Translations under genes and position numbers: made by a program
Shown: positions 12,801 through 21,600 of the stretch, piece after piece
Numbering within the stretch: position 1 is the first letter of the stretch
Layout of the letters: each line of letters opens with the position of its first letter
Notes under the pieces: generated by a model
The model's database searches: none
Told to the model about the DNA's origin: nothing
The model's input: only the letters and a program-made list of their open reading frames with translations
Source: Neocallimastix lanati (nom. inval.)
Taxonomy: Eukaryota > Neocallimastigomycota > Neocallimastigomycetes > Neocallimastigales > Neocallimastigaceae
Reading direction: 5' to 3'
Assembly: GCA_016946835.1 (NCBI GenBank)
Contig: JACVTC010000123.1
Location: 21,001 to 85,000 of the forward strand
DNA length: 64,000 bases

Positions 12801-13896
12801 CCGAGTAATCATCATTCTTAGTTGCCAACCTAATTCTGCCACGACTAATATCAATAGGTTCATATTTGGACGGAAGCTTATCTAAAAATTGTTGAGTAAT
12901 TATACTTAAATTACTACATGAATCAATTAAAGCCTTCCCCGAAACACCTTCAACTGTAACATCAACCATGGCAATATCCTCTTCACATGGTTCGTTACCT
13001 TTACTTTTATAAGTGTGGTCTATGTTATTAACGACCACAGTCGTGGCTGACACATTATCCAACACCCCAGAGATATTAGATTGGTCCCTATCCAATTTAA
13101 TACCCTGTGACACCTTATATCTTAATTTTGGAGCAGCATCCAATAACTGTCCAAAAGTAATATTGCAATGGGCAGAATTTAAATCTTTAAGAATATCATA
13201 TTCTTCTTCCCCCGATTGCATCTTAATTTTCCTAGATACTCTAGAACTTTTATTTTCTTTTTGAGTATCTTTATCTTTACTAATTAACACCTTTGTTAAA
13301 TCAATTACTTTATTATTCTCCTTCACAATACTTTTATTATTATCATTATTTTCTTTCATTAAATTTTTATTCTTTCTTTTATCATTATTTACATTATTTA
13401 TAATAACTTCATCATTCACTAATGAATTATTATTAATATTATCATTACTATTATCATTACTATGATTATTACTATAATTAGTATTACTATTACTAGCTCT
13501 TTCATTATCACGAATTTGTCTTTCAATCTCTTTTTCTTTTTCAATTCGTGGTTGAGCTAGAATAGATGGTTTAATTTGTTTAACAATTTTATTACTTATA
13601 TTATTTTCTTTTACTTCTCGTTCTTTCTGTTTTCGTAATGCAGGAGTTATTATAGGTTTAGGATTCTCCTTCAACGACTTATGAATCCTTTTCTCTGCAC
13701 TACCTTCATCATTATTAACATCATAAATTTTACGTTTAGATGCTCCTACTAAATAATCAACTTTCTTTTTATTAACCACCCTTTTATTAGCAGGAGTTTC
13801 TTCAATATTAGAAAGACGAGAATTTTTAATTTCTTTTTGATATTTAAGTGAAGCTGCTTTATTAAGTATGGGAGAGCTTCTTATCCCATTACTCAA
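9847..13896 (-). CDS. Gypsy-1 Pol polyprotein (protease, RT, RNase H, integrase)
   Basis: 1349 codons open after the gag stop. A Lys/Asn-rich linker (1-235) leads to SAHCNITFGQLLDAAPKLR and the aspartic protease (LIDSCS at 324-328, Cys replacing the usual Gly of DSG/DTG). RT follows (IDYRKVNDLT, MDLYSGYHQI, MPFGLTGAPATFQ, catalytic FIDD at 676-679), then RNase H (IIRTDASYEGIGGVL, ITDHKPL). The integrase has the zinc region HKIGHEG...CDKCQ, DDE core residues in GLDIIGPL, TTDNGVQFTS and ESNGLTENRN, and a C-terminal PYFVGPLKVI module. No chromodomain is present. The annotated start is a TTG directly after the slippery site, so translation is expected by -1 frameshifting from gag rather than by its own initiation. 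Confidence 0.95.
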   Translation of the reverse strand: MSNGIRSSPILNKAASLKYQKEIKNSRLSNIEETPANKRVVNKKKVDYLVGASKRKIYDVNNDEGSAEKRIHKSLKENPKPIITPALRKQKEREVKENNISNKIVKQIKPSILAQPRIEKEKEIERQIRDNERASNSNTNYSNNHSNDNSNDNINNNSLVNDEVIINNVNNDKRKNKNLMKENNDNNKSIVKENNKVIDLTKVLISKDKDTQKENKSSRVSRKIKMQSGEEEYDILKDLNSAHCNITFGQLLDAAPKLRYKVSQGIKLDRDQSNISGVLDNVSATTVVVNNIDHTYKSKGNEPCEEDIAMVDVTVEGVSGKALIDSCSNLSIITQQFLDKLPSKYEPIDISRGRIRLATKNDDYSEGYIIRVPVKINNLVLMVNCRIVEKEDPFYDILINLKTQIDYNLFIHPILYSLCQITPEGVIDVIAPINNDYEDEEKLLCMIKALDEDSKKNDLKKIEGLSPKQYIHHEIFLNTLNEKYKDEIIKILEENLEIVATSSEELTPSDLPPHKINLIPGAKPVKQRCYRLVKFKSDILKEELIKLINKKLIEPSCSEWSSPIVLVPKKNGKWRLCIDYRKVNDLTVKDSYSLPYIDEIFDSLDGAQIFTTMDLYSGYHQILMDEESVEITTFTTKFGNYQFKVMPFGLTGAPATFQREMNRILFPFIGKFVFNFIDDILIYSKSIEEHISHIRQVLEVFRQHKLKINIEKCAFMQTEVEVLGHKASVKGLSPQDSKIKAIKEWVAPVDVHELRSFLGAVGYYRNFIDKYAQISAPLCKLLRKNVKYKWNNEHQQSFDLLKEKLINAPILKYPSFNQRFIIRTDASYEGIGGVLLQEDLETKKEHPVHYISRSLSKAEKNYGITDLEGAALIYCITKLKSYILGNPNKTVVITDHKPLISFFKNKEPNNARQARWCLTVSTLGVEIQYQMGKKNVLADALSRMKKRDDSVVLATKLTSKEEEELLSKTIKDFINEKFVTIDGEDYFVDGNDYRKLITDQTERVKLILEAHKIGHEGYYKTYQRLRKSFYWNNMVMDIKRVVQSCDKCQLNRSQPYPEPTENIPTKVEGPFIHLGLDIIGPLIKTKNNNQYIMVVVDYFTKWVEAEPTENITSQDVIKFLINVFARHGVPQVITTDNGVQFTSDMTKIFLDLYDVYVKFISTYHPESNGLTENRNKEIGKLLRLLGSKNKDWDEVLPSALWALRTTKNKVTKHSSFELVYGREDQQPFDIAARPTKDINKSSDEVLLEKFINHYRWTLEAAENVKNANKYWAARREEKNSLNEGKRIREGDLVLVRNFSRTKLEPYFVGPLKVIKKQFNTVTLADPNSGIQMNRNVHLKNIVKYNSASM

Positions 13897-13902
13897 TTTA
13901 AA
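13850..13902 (-). promoter_or_regulatory. Programmed -1 frameshift signal between gag and pol
   Basis: On the minus strand the heptamer T_TTA_AAT (13902-13896) is read in gag frame immediately before the gag TGA. A -1 slip continues TTG AGT AAT in the pol frame. A 6-nt spacer (TGAGTA) follows, then stem 1 ATGGGA/TCCCAT (13889-13884 with 13873-13868). The loop hexamer GAAGCT (13880-13875) can pair with AGCTTC downstream (13855-13850), giving an H-type pseudoknot. All three canonical parts are present at correct spacing. Confidence 0.82.
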
Positions 13903-14576
13903 CGTTTATTGTTTCTAATTTCCTTCCTATTTTTCTCAACAATTGCTCTCAACTTTGGGCAATTGTTTTGATAATGACCTGGTTCTTTACAGAAATAACA
14001 AGCCTTTATTGTTAAACTTCTCATTTTTCTTGTTAATTCCTCTATGTCATTATCTTCTTTAGGTTTAATATTAACTTTTTGTTCTAATTTATTTTTAATA
14101 GGAGGATGAAAATTAACTCTATTATTAAAAGAAGATATATTTGCAGAAGGTGAAGGGGTAGAAGGATGTCTTCTTTGATTACTACCCATATAATTTAACC
14201 TATCTGCTTTTTCAGCAATTTTAAAGGCTTTTGACAGAGAAATGTTATCAAATAAGGTTAGACGTTTCCAGGCTTCAACATTGTTTTCAATGGAGTCTGT
14301 GTAATCTAAAACACTTATCTGACTTCTTTTCTTTTTATTTAATTTTAAATATAAAGTTTTATACTTAATATTAAAATCCTTGATTCTTTCATTTCTCTTA
14401 ATTCTTAGAGCACGTAGCTCTCTTAATAAATTATTTTGATCCTCCCTAATGCCATAAAATTCTTCTATAGCTTTTACAATTCTATTAAGGGAAGGATAAG
14501 CTTTATTCTTTTTATCAATTTCTTTATCTTCTTCATTATCATCATCCTCATCTTCATCATTAATATCCTTATAATT

Positions 14577-14616
<40 letters not shown>

Positions 14617-14846
14617 CTATCATCATCTTTATTATTATCATCCATTAATTCTTGGATGACTTTCCTGGTTTCACCAATTGAGGTTAAAACACAGGCATAA
14701 AATATAATCTTGGAGTCTTCAACATGTTCAAGCTTTATCCAAAGCTCTAAATCAGACTTCCAAGTTTTAACATCTAAATTTTCTTTGGATATTTTTTCAA
14801 TATCCTTAAGTTCTTTTTTTAAATCTTTAAAATTAATTGAACTCAT
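13893..14846 (-). CDS. Gypsy-1 Gag with CCHC zinc knuckle
   Basis: 317 codons from an ATG at 14846 to TGA at 13895-13893. The N-terminal and central parts are capsid-like by position (DVKTWKSDLELWIKLE; REDQNNLLRELRALRIKRNER). They are split by a long acidic insert with an Asp run at about 74-89 encoded by (GAT)n, a microsatellite expansion. A classical nucleocapsid zinc knuckle, CYFCKEPGHYQNNC (C282, C285, H290, C295), lies near the C-terminus. It forms the particle and binds RNA. The final codons overlap the pol frame through the slippery heptamer. Confidence 0.92.
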
Positions 14847-15216
14847 TTTAAAAAAAACACACTTTTAAAAAAAAATAAAATAAAAAAATTGATTTATTAA
14901 TTATTTAATTGCTATATTTTTATTTATTTATTTATTTATTTACAATTAAAATTATATATTTAAGTAATTTATATCTCTAGTGAGACGTTTCCGGCTAGTG
15001 TATATTTAATTTTGCTATATACACCCGTACTCCCCCTCCTGGACACTAGAATAAATATAAATTAATAAACTAGTTGGAGTGTTCACTATTCTTTCAAGCT
15101 AATAACCCCTTTCGTTTATCTTTACTTAAATAAAAAAAATATATACAATTATTTACAAAAAAAATTTTTTTTTTTTTTAATATAGCAATTAAAAATATTT
15201 AAAAACACAAAAATTA

Positions 15217-15247
<31 letters not shown>

Positions 15248-15370
15248 ATTTATTTATTTATTTGTTATCGGTTATTATTACAATATTTACAATTACAATT
15301 ACAATTACAATTATTATTAAGTTTATATAATTACAACTTAAAAAAAACAAATAAACTTAATTAAAAACAA
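14847..15370 (-). other. Gypsy-1 leader, gag-proximal part
   Basis: No gene is seen. T tracts lie near 15164-15246. A short GC-richer block at 14985-15060 contains CCCGTACTCCCCCTCCTGG and flanking inverted segments (CTAGTG / CACTAG at 14979 and 15045), possibly structured RNA. Confidence 0.5.
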
Positions 15371-15399
15371 GGTAAATTAACAAACCTAATACAACTTGA

Positions 15400-15715
15400 A
15401 AAACCGCTATCTATTACAACTGCCGACCACGCAGAGGGACCTTAGTATTTCGGTATACTAAGTGAATTTGCCTGAGTCAAGTGGAGGAGCACCCAAACCG
15501 TGTTGAACGTATAATGGGTGATCTATAGGGTAATTTCTGCTTCCCAACAGTATTTACCGCTATATCTAATCGGGGTTCGATTAGTTCGTAACCGGCCCCT
15601 CTCCAAACACCTGATTAAACCACTCGCAATTATAGAATTATCTATAACTGCTTAGTACGCAGTAAACTCAGTATATAGTTTTATTTGGAGCACGCGAAGA
15701 CCAAATAAAACTGAT
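15400..15715 (-). ncRNA. Gypsy-1 leader: GC-rich block of six consecutive hairpins
   Basis: In surroundings near 15% GC this block approaches 45% and folds into clear stems: 15441-15462 (CTTAGTAT/ATACTAAG), 15529-15558 (9 of 11 pairs), 15566-15584 (CTAATCG/CGATTAG), 15631-15646 (TATAGA/TCTATA), 15647-15663 (ACTGC/GCAGT) and 15677-15712 (12-bp perfect AGTTTTATTTGG/CCAAATAAAACT). There is no open frame. Its place between primer site and gag fits an encapsidation or dimerisation structure; that role is inferred. Confidence 0.65.
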
Positions 15716-15835
15716 GTTAATTTTTATTACTACCACAACAACAACAATCACAACAACAACACCAACCACAACAACAACACAAAAACCGATAACAATAAAA
15801 AAAAAATTTGATGATGATGATTGTAAAAGTGTAAA

Positions 15836-15882
<47 letters not shown>
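15836..15882. repeat. Poly-T tract (about 43 nt)
   Basis: An uninterrupted T run on the plus strand, read as poly-A in the Gypsy-1 transcript, preceded by (ACAACA)n-like sequence at 15730-15785. Confidence 0.9.
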
Positions 15883-15888
<6 letters not shown>

Positions 15889-15984
15889 TAATTTAATTTA
15901 ATTTAATTCTATTAAATTTAATTTAAAAAAATTATTCTCATAATTCCAAAAAAAAAATAAGTCCTAGTAGTTCCAATTTCCTTC

Positions 15985-16352
15985 TTGGTCTTCTCCTTCT
16001 TGGTCTCTTCTTCTTGGTCTTCTTCTTGGTTTTCTTCTTGGTCTTCTTCTTGGTTTTCTTCTTGGTCTTCTTCTTGGTTTTCTTCTTGGTTTTCTTCTTG
16101 GTTTTCTTCTTGGTTTTCTTCTTGGTCTTCTTCTTGGTTTTCTTCTTGGTCTTCTTCTTGGTTTTCTTCTTGGTTTTCTTCTTGGTTTTCTTCTTGGTTT
16201 TCTTCTTGGTCTTCTTCTTGGTCTTCTTCTTGGTTTTCTTCTTGGTCTTTTTCTTGGTCTTCTTCCACTTGGTTTTCTTCTTGATCTTCTTTTTCTTGGT
16301 CTTCTTCCACTTGGTTTTCTTCTCGATCTTCTTTTTCTTGGTCTTCTTCCAC
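15985..16352 (-). repeat. 12-bp tandem repeat array in Gypsy-1 leader
   Basis: About 28 copies of a 12-bp unit, GGTTTTCTTCTT or GGTCTTCTTCTT on the plus strand. The minus strand is almost pure purine and would read (EENQ/EEDQ)n in a 144-codon frame (15918-16352). There is no domain and the frame ends in unrelated residues, so I treat it as a repeat, not a gene. Confidence 0.88.
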
Positions 16353-16357
16353 TTGGT

Positions 16358-16403
16358 CTACTTCTTCTTCTTCTTCTTCTTCTTCTACTTCTTCTTCTTC
16401 TTC

Positions 16404-16435
<32 letters not shown>

Positions 16436-16466
16436 CTTCTTCTTCTTCTTCTACTTCTTCTTCTTC

Positions 16467-16498
<32 letters not shown>

Positions 16499-16526
16499 CT
16501 TCTTCTTCTTCTTCTTCTTCTTCTTC

Positions 16527-16588
<62 letters not shown>

Positions 16589-16598
16589 CTTCTTCTTC

Positions 16599-16630
<32 letters not shown>

Positions 16631-16648
16631 CTTCTTCTTCTTCTTCTT
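16358..16648 (-). repeat. (CTT)n microsatellite with CTA interruptions
   Basis: About 97 trinucleotides, pure pyrimidine on the plus strand apart from scattered CTA. It abuts the Gypsy-1 primer site. With the 12-bp array it makes a tract of about 660 bp with strong purine/pyrimidine strand bias directly downstream of the primer site. Confidence 0.93.
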
Positions 16649-16665
16649 CCCCGATATCTCCACCA
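16649..16665 (-). other. Gypsy-1 primer binding site (tRNA type)
   Basis: Minus strand TGGTGGAGATATCGGGG, 4 nt inside the LTR end CTACCA. It pairs with a tRNA 3' end in which CCA follows discriminator A, and with a tRNA acceptor beginning GGAGATA. The tRNA identity is not determined. Confidence 0.82.
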
Positions 16666-16669
16666 ATTT

Positions 16670-17697
16670 TGGTAGACTCGGGGTTGACACTTAGATATTT
16701 AAAATCAAGCAGGGGGGGGGACGGGTATTACCCTGCTTTGATTTTAAATAAAAAAAAAAAATAATAATTTTTTTTTTTAAAAGTTATTTATTTATTTTTT
16801 TTTATTAATATAAAATTTTTTATTTAAAGTACACACATTTAATTTTTAAGAAATTGTTACAATATTTATATTTTTTTATAAATTTAAAGTATAATTAATT
16901 GTTTATAATTTAAGTAATTTTATAGAATTATTGAATTAATTTTATATCAATAATTCATTTTTGTTTTAATTTTTATAAATATAATAATATAATATTCAAA
17001 TATAATTTAATTAAAAATAATTATAAAATAAATATATAGAAAATAGTTTTTACTATTTTCTTTGATATTTTTAAGTTAAATAAATTGTTTTTAAAGATTA
17101 ATATAATAAATTTAATAATCTTTAATTATTTTAAATAATACTTGTAATTATTTTCAAAATAAAATAAAATTTTTATAATATTTAATTAATAAATTTGATA
17201 ATATTTAAATAATAATTTTTATAATAAGTAAAATTTTTAATAATAATTTTTAATAATAAATTTAATTAATAATCTTAATAATTTTATAATAATATTTAAT
17301 AGTTATAATATATAAATTTTTATAATAATATTTAATAATTTTAATAATTTTATAATATTAATAATTTATAATAATTTTTAGAATAATATTTAATTAATAA
17401 TTTTAATAATTTTATAATAATTTTTATAATAATATTTAATTAATATTTTTAATAATTTAGTATCTTAAAAGTATAATTTTAATATTTACAATTGTATTTT
17501 AATATATACATATATTTAATAATATAACAATAAAGTGATTAATTAAAATTTATTTACATTATTTACAAATTAAAATTAATTTATATCAAAATAAATTAAA
17601 TTTACAATGAGGTTTAGGTTATGAAGAATATAGGAAAGTACAATTTAGTAAAGAATTATTAATAATAAAATAAAGGTTATTAATTCATTCTTTACCA
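16670..17697 (-). repeat. Gypsy-1 LTR, right copy (5' LTR on minus strand)
   Basis: 1028 bp, with one extra G in the G-run compared with 8797-9823. It ends TTCTTTACCA and is followed by CGA and then Gypsy-2. Confidence 0.94.
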
Positions 17698-17700
17698 CGA

Positions 17701-18680
17701 TGTAATAATTTAATTAAAAAATTATAATTAAATTATTAATCATTAATATTAGCTCTAACTGCTAATATTAAAGGTTTAGAAAAGAATCATACTTACCTAT
17801 GGTTCTTTCTAATTATCGAGTTTATTATAACGAATTATAATAGACGAAACACTAAAATTGATAAGGAAAAGTTTTAATTATAAAATTTGTTTTATTAAAA
17901 TAATTTGTTTTATTATTTATTAAAAATTTTAAATGTTAAAACTTATTGTTATTATTATTATATTATAATTGTTATAATAATAACTCTTGATTTCTCAAAG
18001 AGAACTCAAAAGCCTTATTTATACTTTTTTGTCAAAATAAGGTTAAAATCAAAAGAGGTTCTAATCTTAACAAATCTCTTATCTAGGAAAAGACTAGAAG
18101 AAAAACCTAGATAAGTTTTTTGATCGATATTCTATCCATATCGATCATCGCGTTAATTAAGTAAAACCGATTACTTTTAAGAAGTAATTGGAAAAACCTT
18201 AATTAACCGATTACTTAATCTAATATAATGATCGAAAATAAAAGAATAAAATAATGAAAATTATTTCGATCATAAAATTTAAAATTTAATCTATTTAGTT
18301 CTATTTTATAGAACTTTACATAAAAAATATAAAACAATACATTAATAATAAAATACATGATCAATACAATACAGAATACATGATAAAATACAGAATAGTG
18401 TTTTAGTTTATGATTTAATGAGTGAGAGAAAACTAAAACTAATAAATTTAATAATTAAGTGAATAATTAAATAAATTTAATATTATTTTAAATGTATAAA
18501 AATTATTTAATTAAATAAATTTTTAATATTAAACTAAATAAAATTTTAATATATAATTAAATAAATTATTAATTATGATTAATTGTATAAATGAAATATG
18601 AGTTAAATAAAAGTTATATTAATTATAACTTAACTAAGAAAATATAATTATTTTGTTAAAAATAATTATAGATTCTTACA
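17701..18680 (-). repeat. Gypsy-2 LTR, left copy (3' LTR on minus strand)
   Basis: TGTAATAATT...GATTCTTACA, 980 bp. The 69-codon frame inside (17905-18114) recurs in the other LTR and is not thought to be a gene. Confidence 0.95.
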
Positions 18681-18691
18681 TTGCTCCCTTT
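18681..18691 (-). other. Gypsy-2 polypurine tract
   Basis: Minus strand AAAGGGAGCAA directly before the LTR start TGTAAGAATC. It overlaps the end of the gag-pol stop codon. Confidence 0.8.
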
Positions 18692-21600
18692 ATGGTGATG
18701 GTTCCTTTAATCCTATGTCTCTTTCAGTATAAGGCTCCAACTGCGAGATATGAAATACCGGGTGTAAATGAAGATTTTCTGGTAATTCAAGACGGTAGTT
18801 CATTCTTTCCCTCACTTCTATGACCTTAAAGGGTCCAAGATACTGGTTAGAAAGCTTTTTTGCAGGTTCATTGGAGAAGTAATACCTTTTCAACCAAACC
18901 ATGTCGTTAACATGGAAAGTAGGACCAGAAGCTTTCCTAGAGTCACCAAACTTTTTGAAATCTTCTTTAGCTTTGATAAGGTGCTTTTTAAGGGCATCAA
19001 AATGGGCAGACCAATCCCTAGTAAGTACAGAGGCATTATCTTTTAAAAGAACAGGAGGAGAGTCAATATTGCATACTGGATTAAAACCATAATTTGCACA
19101 GAAAGGCGACATGTTTATAGATTTGTGAAATGAGTTGTTATAAGCCATTTCACAAAGAGGTAGATAAAAACACCATTCATTTTGGGCAGTAGAACAGTAG
19201 CATCGTAAATATTGTTCGATTACGGAATTAGCCCTTTCGACTTGACCATTTGTTTGTTGGTGATGAGCAGTAGCGAGTCTTGGCTTAGTATTTAGAGCTG
19301 AGCAGAGTGAGGTCCAAAATTCAGAAGAGAACTGGGAGCCATGATCAGAGACAATGATTTTAGGGAATCCATGATACCGAAAAACGTTGTAAAGGAGCAT
19401 CTTGGCGGTCAGGTCAGCGGAAGGGACGTCGGAGCAAGGAACTAAATGGATCATCTTTGTTAAGTGATCCGAAACCACCATAATACATGTGCAATCTTGT
19501 GAACTAGGTAACGAAACTATAAAATCAACCCCAATAATTTCCCATGGTTTATTGGGAACAGGCAACGGTTGAATTTTTCCGTAGGGTTTATGTCTACGAA
19601 TTTTACACCTAGCACAAGTTGAACAAGAAAGTACATAATTATGAATATCTTTCTTCATATTAGGCCACCAGTAGTATCTCTTGATTTTATCAAGAGTTTT
19701 GTCAATACCTTGGTGTCCGTTGGTGGGTGAGTCATGAAAAGATTTCAAAATTCTTGCTCTTAAAGTGGATGGGACGATGATTCTGTTTTGGAAATGTAAG
19801 ACCCCTTCATTTAAAGAAAATAAAGAACTTTTAACTGTGTTTGACTTAGTTTTAATTTTTTCTAAAATAGATTTGCAATATGTGTCAGCCGTTTGGGCAT
19901 CAATCAAACTACTAATATTATCAGTGTTTGCACAACATAAGGCATTATCATCCAATAATGGACGGTCTTTGTTGTGGAGGGAAACCACGGAATTATAATC
20001 CGGACGTCTCGACGACGAATCTGGTTCACTACTCCTTGATCCACAAAATTTGTCAGTCGGTTGGGTATCAATCAAGCTACTGATAATAGTGTTTGCACAA
20101 CAAAAGGCATTATCATCCAATAAAGGACGGTCTTTGTTGTGGAGGGAAACCACGGATTTATAATCCGGACGTCTCGACAACGAATCTGGTTTACCACACC
20201 TTGATCCAGGTCTGAACGAAATCCTAAAGTCAAACTTAGAAAGAAAGAGGCTCCATCTTATCTGGCGTTGGTTTAAATGTTGAGGCTTTTTAAAATATAA
20301 TAAATTCCTGTGATCGGTAATGATTTGAATAGGAAACTTAGCCCCTTCAAGGTGGTGACGCCAGGTTTCAAAAGCGGTGATAATAGCGAGTAGTTCCTTG
20401 TCATATATTGTATAATTTAATTCAGAAGATGACAAAGACCTAGAATGAAAAGCGACAGGGTGAAGTTCGTTATCCTTGTCACTGATTTGAGAAAGAATGC
20501 AACCCACAGCAAAATCACTGGCATCAGTTTCAACAGTGAATTCCTTATCTGGATCGGGGTAGATAAGGATTTCGTCTGTGGTAAAAGCAAGTTTTAATTT
20601 TTTGAAGGCATTCTCAGCATCATCATTCCATTTGAACTCGTTATTCTTCTTGAGGAGTATTCTTAAGGGTTCCATAATTATGGCGAAATTCTTTATGAAT
20701 TTCCTATAGTAGTTACAGAGTCCGAGGAAACTTTGAAGTTCATTCATGTTTTTTGGAGTAGGCCATTCAAGAATTGATTTTACTTTGTTTTTATCCATAG
20801 AAAGGCCATTTATTGATACAACAAACCCTAAAAAAGTAGTTTCAGGAACGTGAAATTCACATTTTTCTAGTTTTACATAGAGACCATTTTTGACTAACAA
20901 GGAAAGGACATGATGAACATGTTTAATATGTTCAGTAAGGTTTTTCGAATATATTATAATGTCATCTAAGTAGACAAAGAGAAACAAGCCAATATCATCA
21001 GAAAAAATGTCTTGGATAAAGCGTTGAAAAACCGAAGGAGCATTACGTAAACCAAAAGGCATTACACGGTATTCAAAATGACCAAAAGGAGTACGAAAAG
21101 CAGTAAGGTATTCATGGCCTTTCTTGACACGAACTAAGTTATAGGCAGATCTTAAGTCAAGCCGAGAGAAAATAATAGCACCTTTAAATGATTCTATCAA
21201 ATCAGATATCCTAGGAATTGGATAGCTATTTCTGATAGTAATTGAATTAGGTTTTCGGTAGTCAACGCAGAGTCTGAGAGAGCAGTCATGTTTTTTAACA
21301 AATAGCACTGGAGCACCAGTAGGAGATTTTTTAATTATTTCTTCATTTTTGTCAGAATCCTTCATTTTACTATCTTGAATTAAAACAGCACAGATATCCA
21401 TATCGCTTAATTCGTCTTCAGATATGGAATCAGGAATTATAGAATCAAGAGAAGTTTCTCTCTTCTGTTCATTATTGGGTAAGAGAGAAGCAGTAATATC
21501 TGATGAATGGAAAACAAACCTATTACCCTTAGCAGAAGGGCAATGGTTTTTACAGTAGCTTTCCAAGAAGTAAATTTTATTATTTTTGTAATCAATGTAA

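Larger units (their letters stand above)
8797..17697 (-). mobile_element. Gypsy-1: full-length Ty3/gypsy element with separate gag and pol, tRNA-primed
   Basis: Two LTRs, 8797-9823 (1027 bp) and 16670-17697 (1028 bp), differ by one G in a G-run and at least one substitution, so insertion is recent. Termini are TGGTA...TACCA. The left flank is CGAA; the right flank is CGA followed by Gypsy-2, and removing Gypsy-2 restores CGAA. On the minus strand the order is 5' LTR, primer site 16665-16649, 1.8-kb structured and repeat-rich leader, gag 14846-13893, pol 13896-9847, polypurine tract, 3' LTR. Both frames are open, so it may be the most complete element here. Confidence 0.94.

Noticed and set aside
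15566-15584. GGTTCGATTAG as a pol III B box in the Gypsy-1 leader
   Set aside because: It is better explained as the loop side of hairpin CTAATCG/CGATTAG. No matching A box or tRNA fold.
15400-15715. Self-cleaving ribozyme in the GC-rich Gypsy-1 leader block
   Set aside because: Checked for the hammerhead core (CUGANGA with GAAA) on both strands and did not find it. No other known ribozyme core recognised.
15918-16694. Open frames of (EEDQ)n, (WSSSWFSS)n and (FFLVFFLV)n on both strands
   Set aside because: All are produced by one 12-bp/3-bp repeat array in the untranslated leader of Gypsy-1.
17905-18114. 69-codon frame also found at 24223-24432
   Set aside because: It lies within the Gypsy-2 LTR, antisense to the element and overlapping its promoter region.
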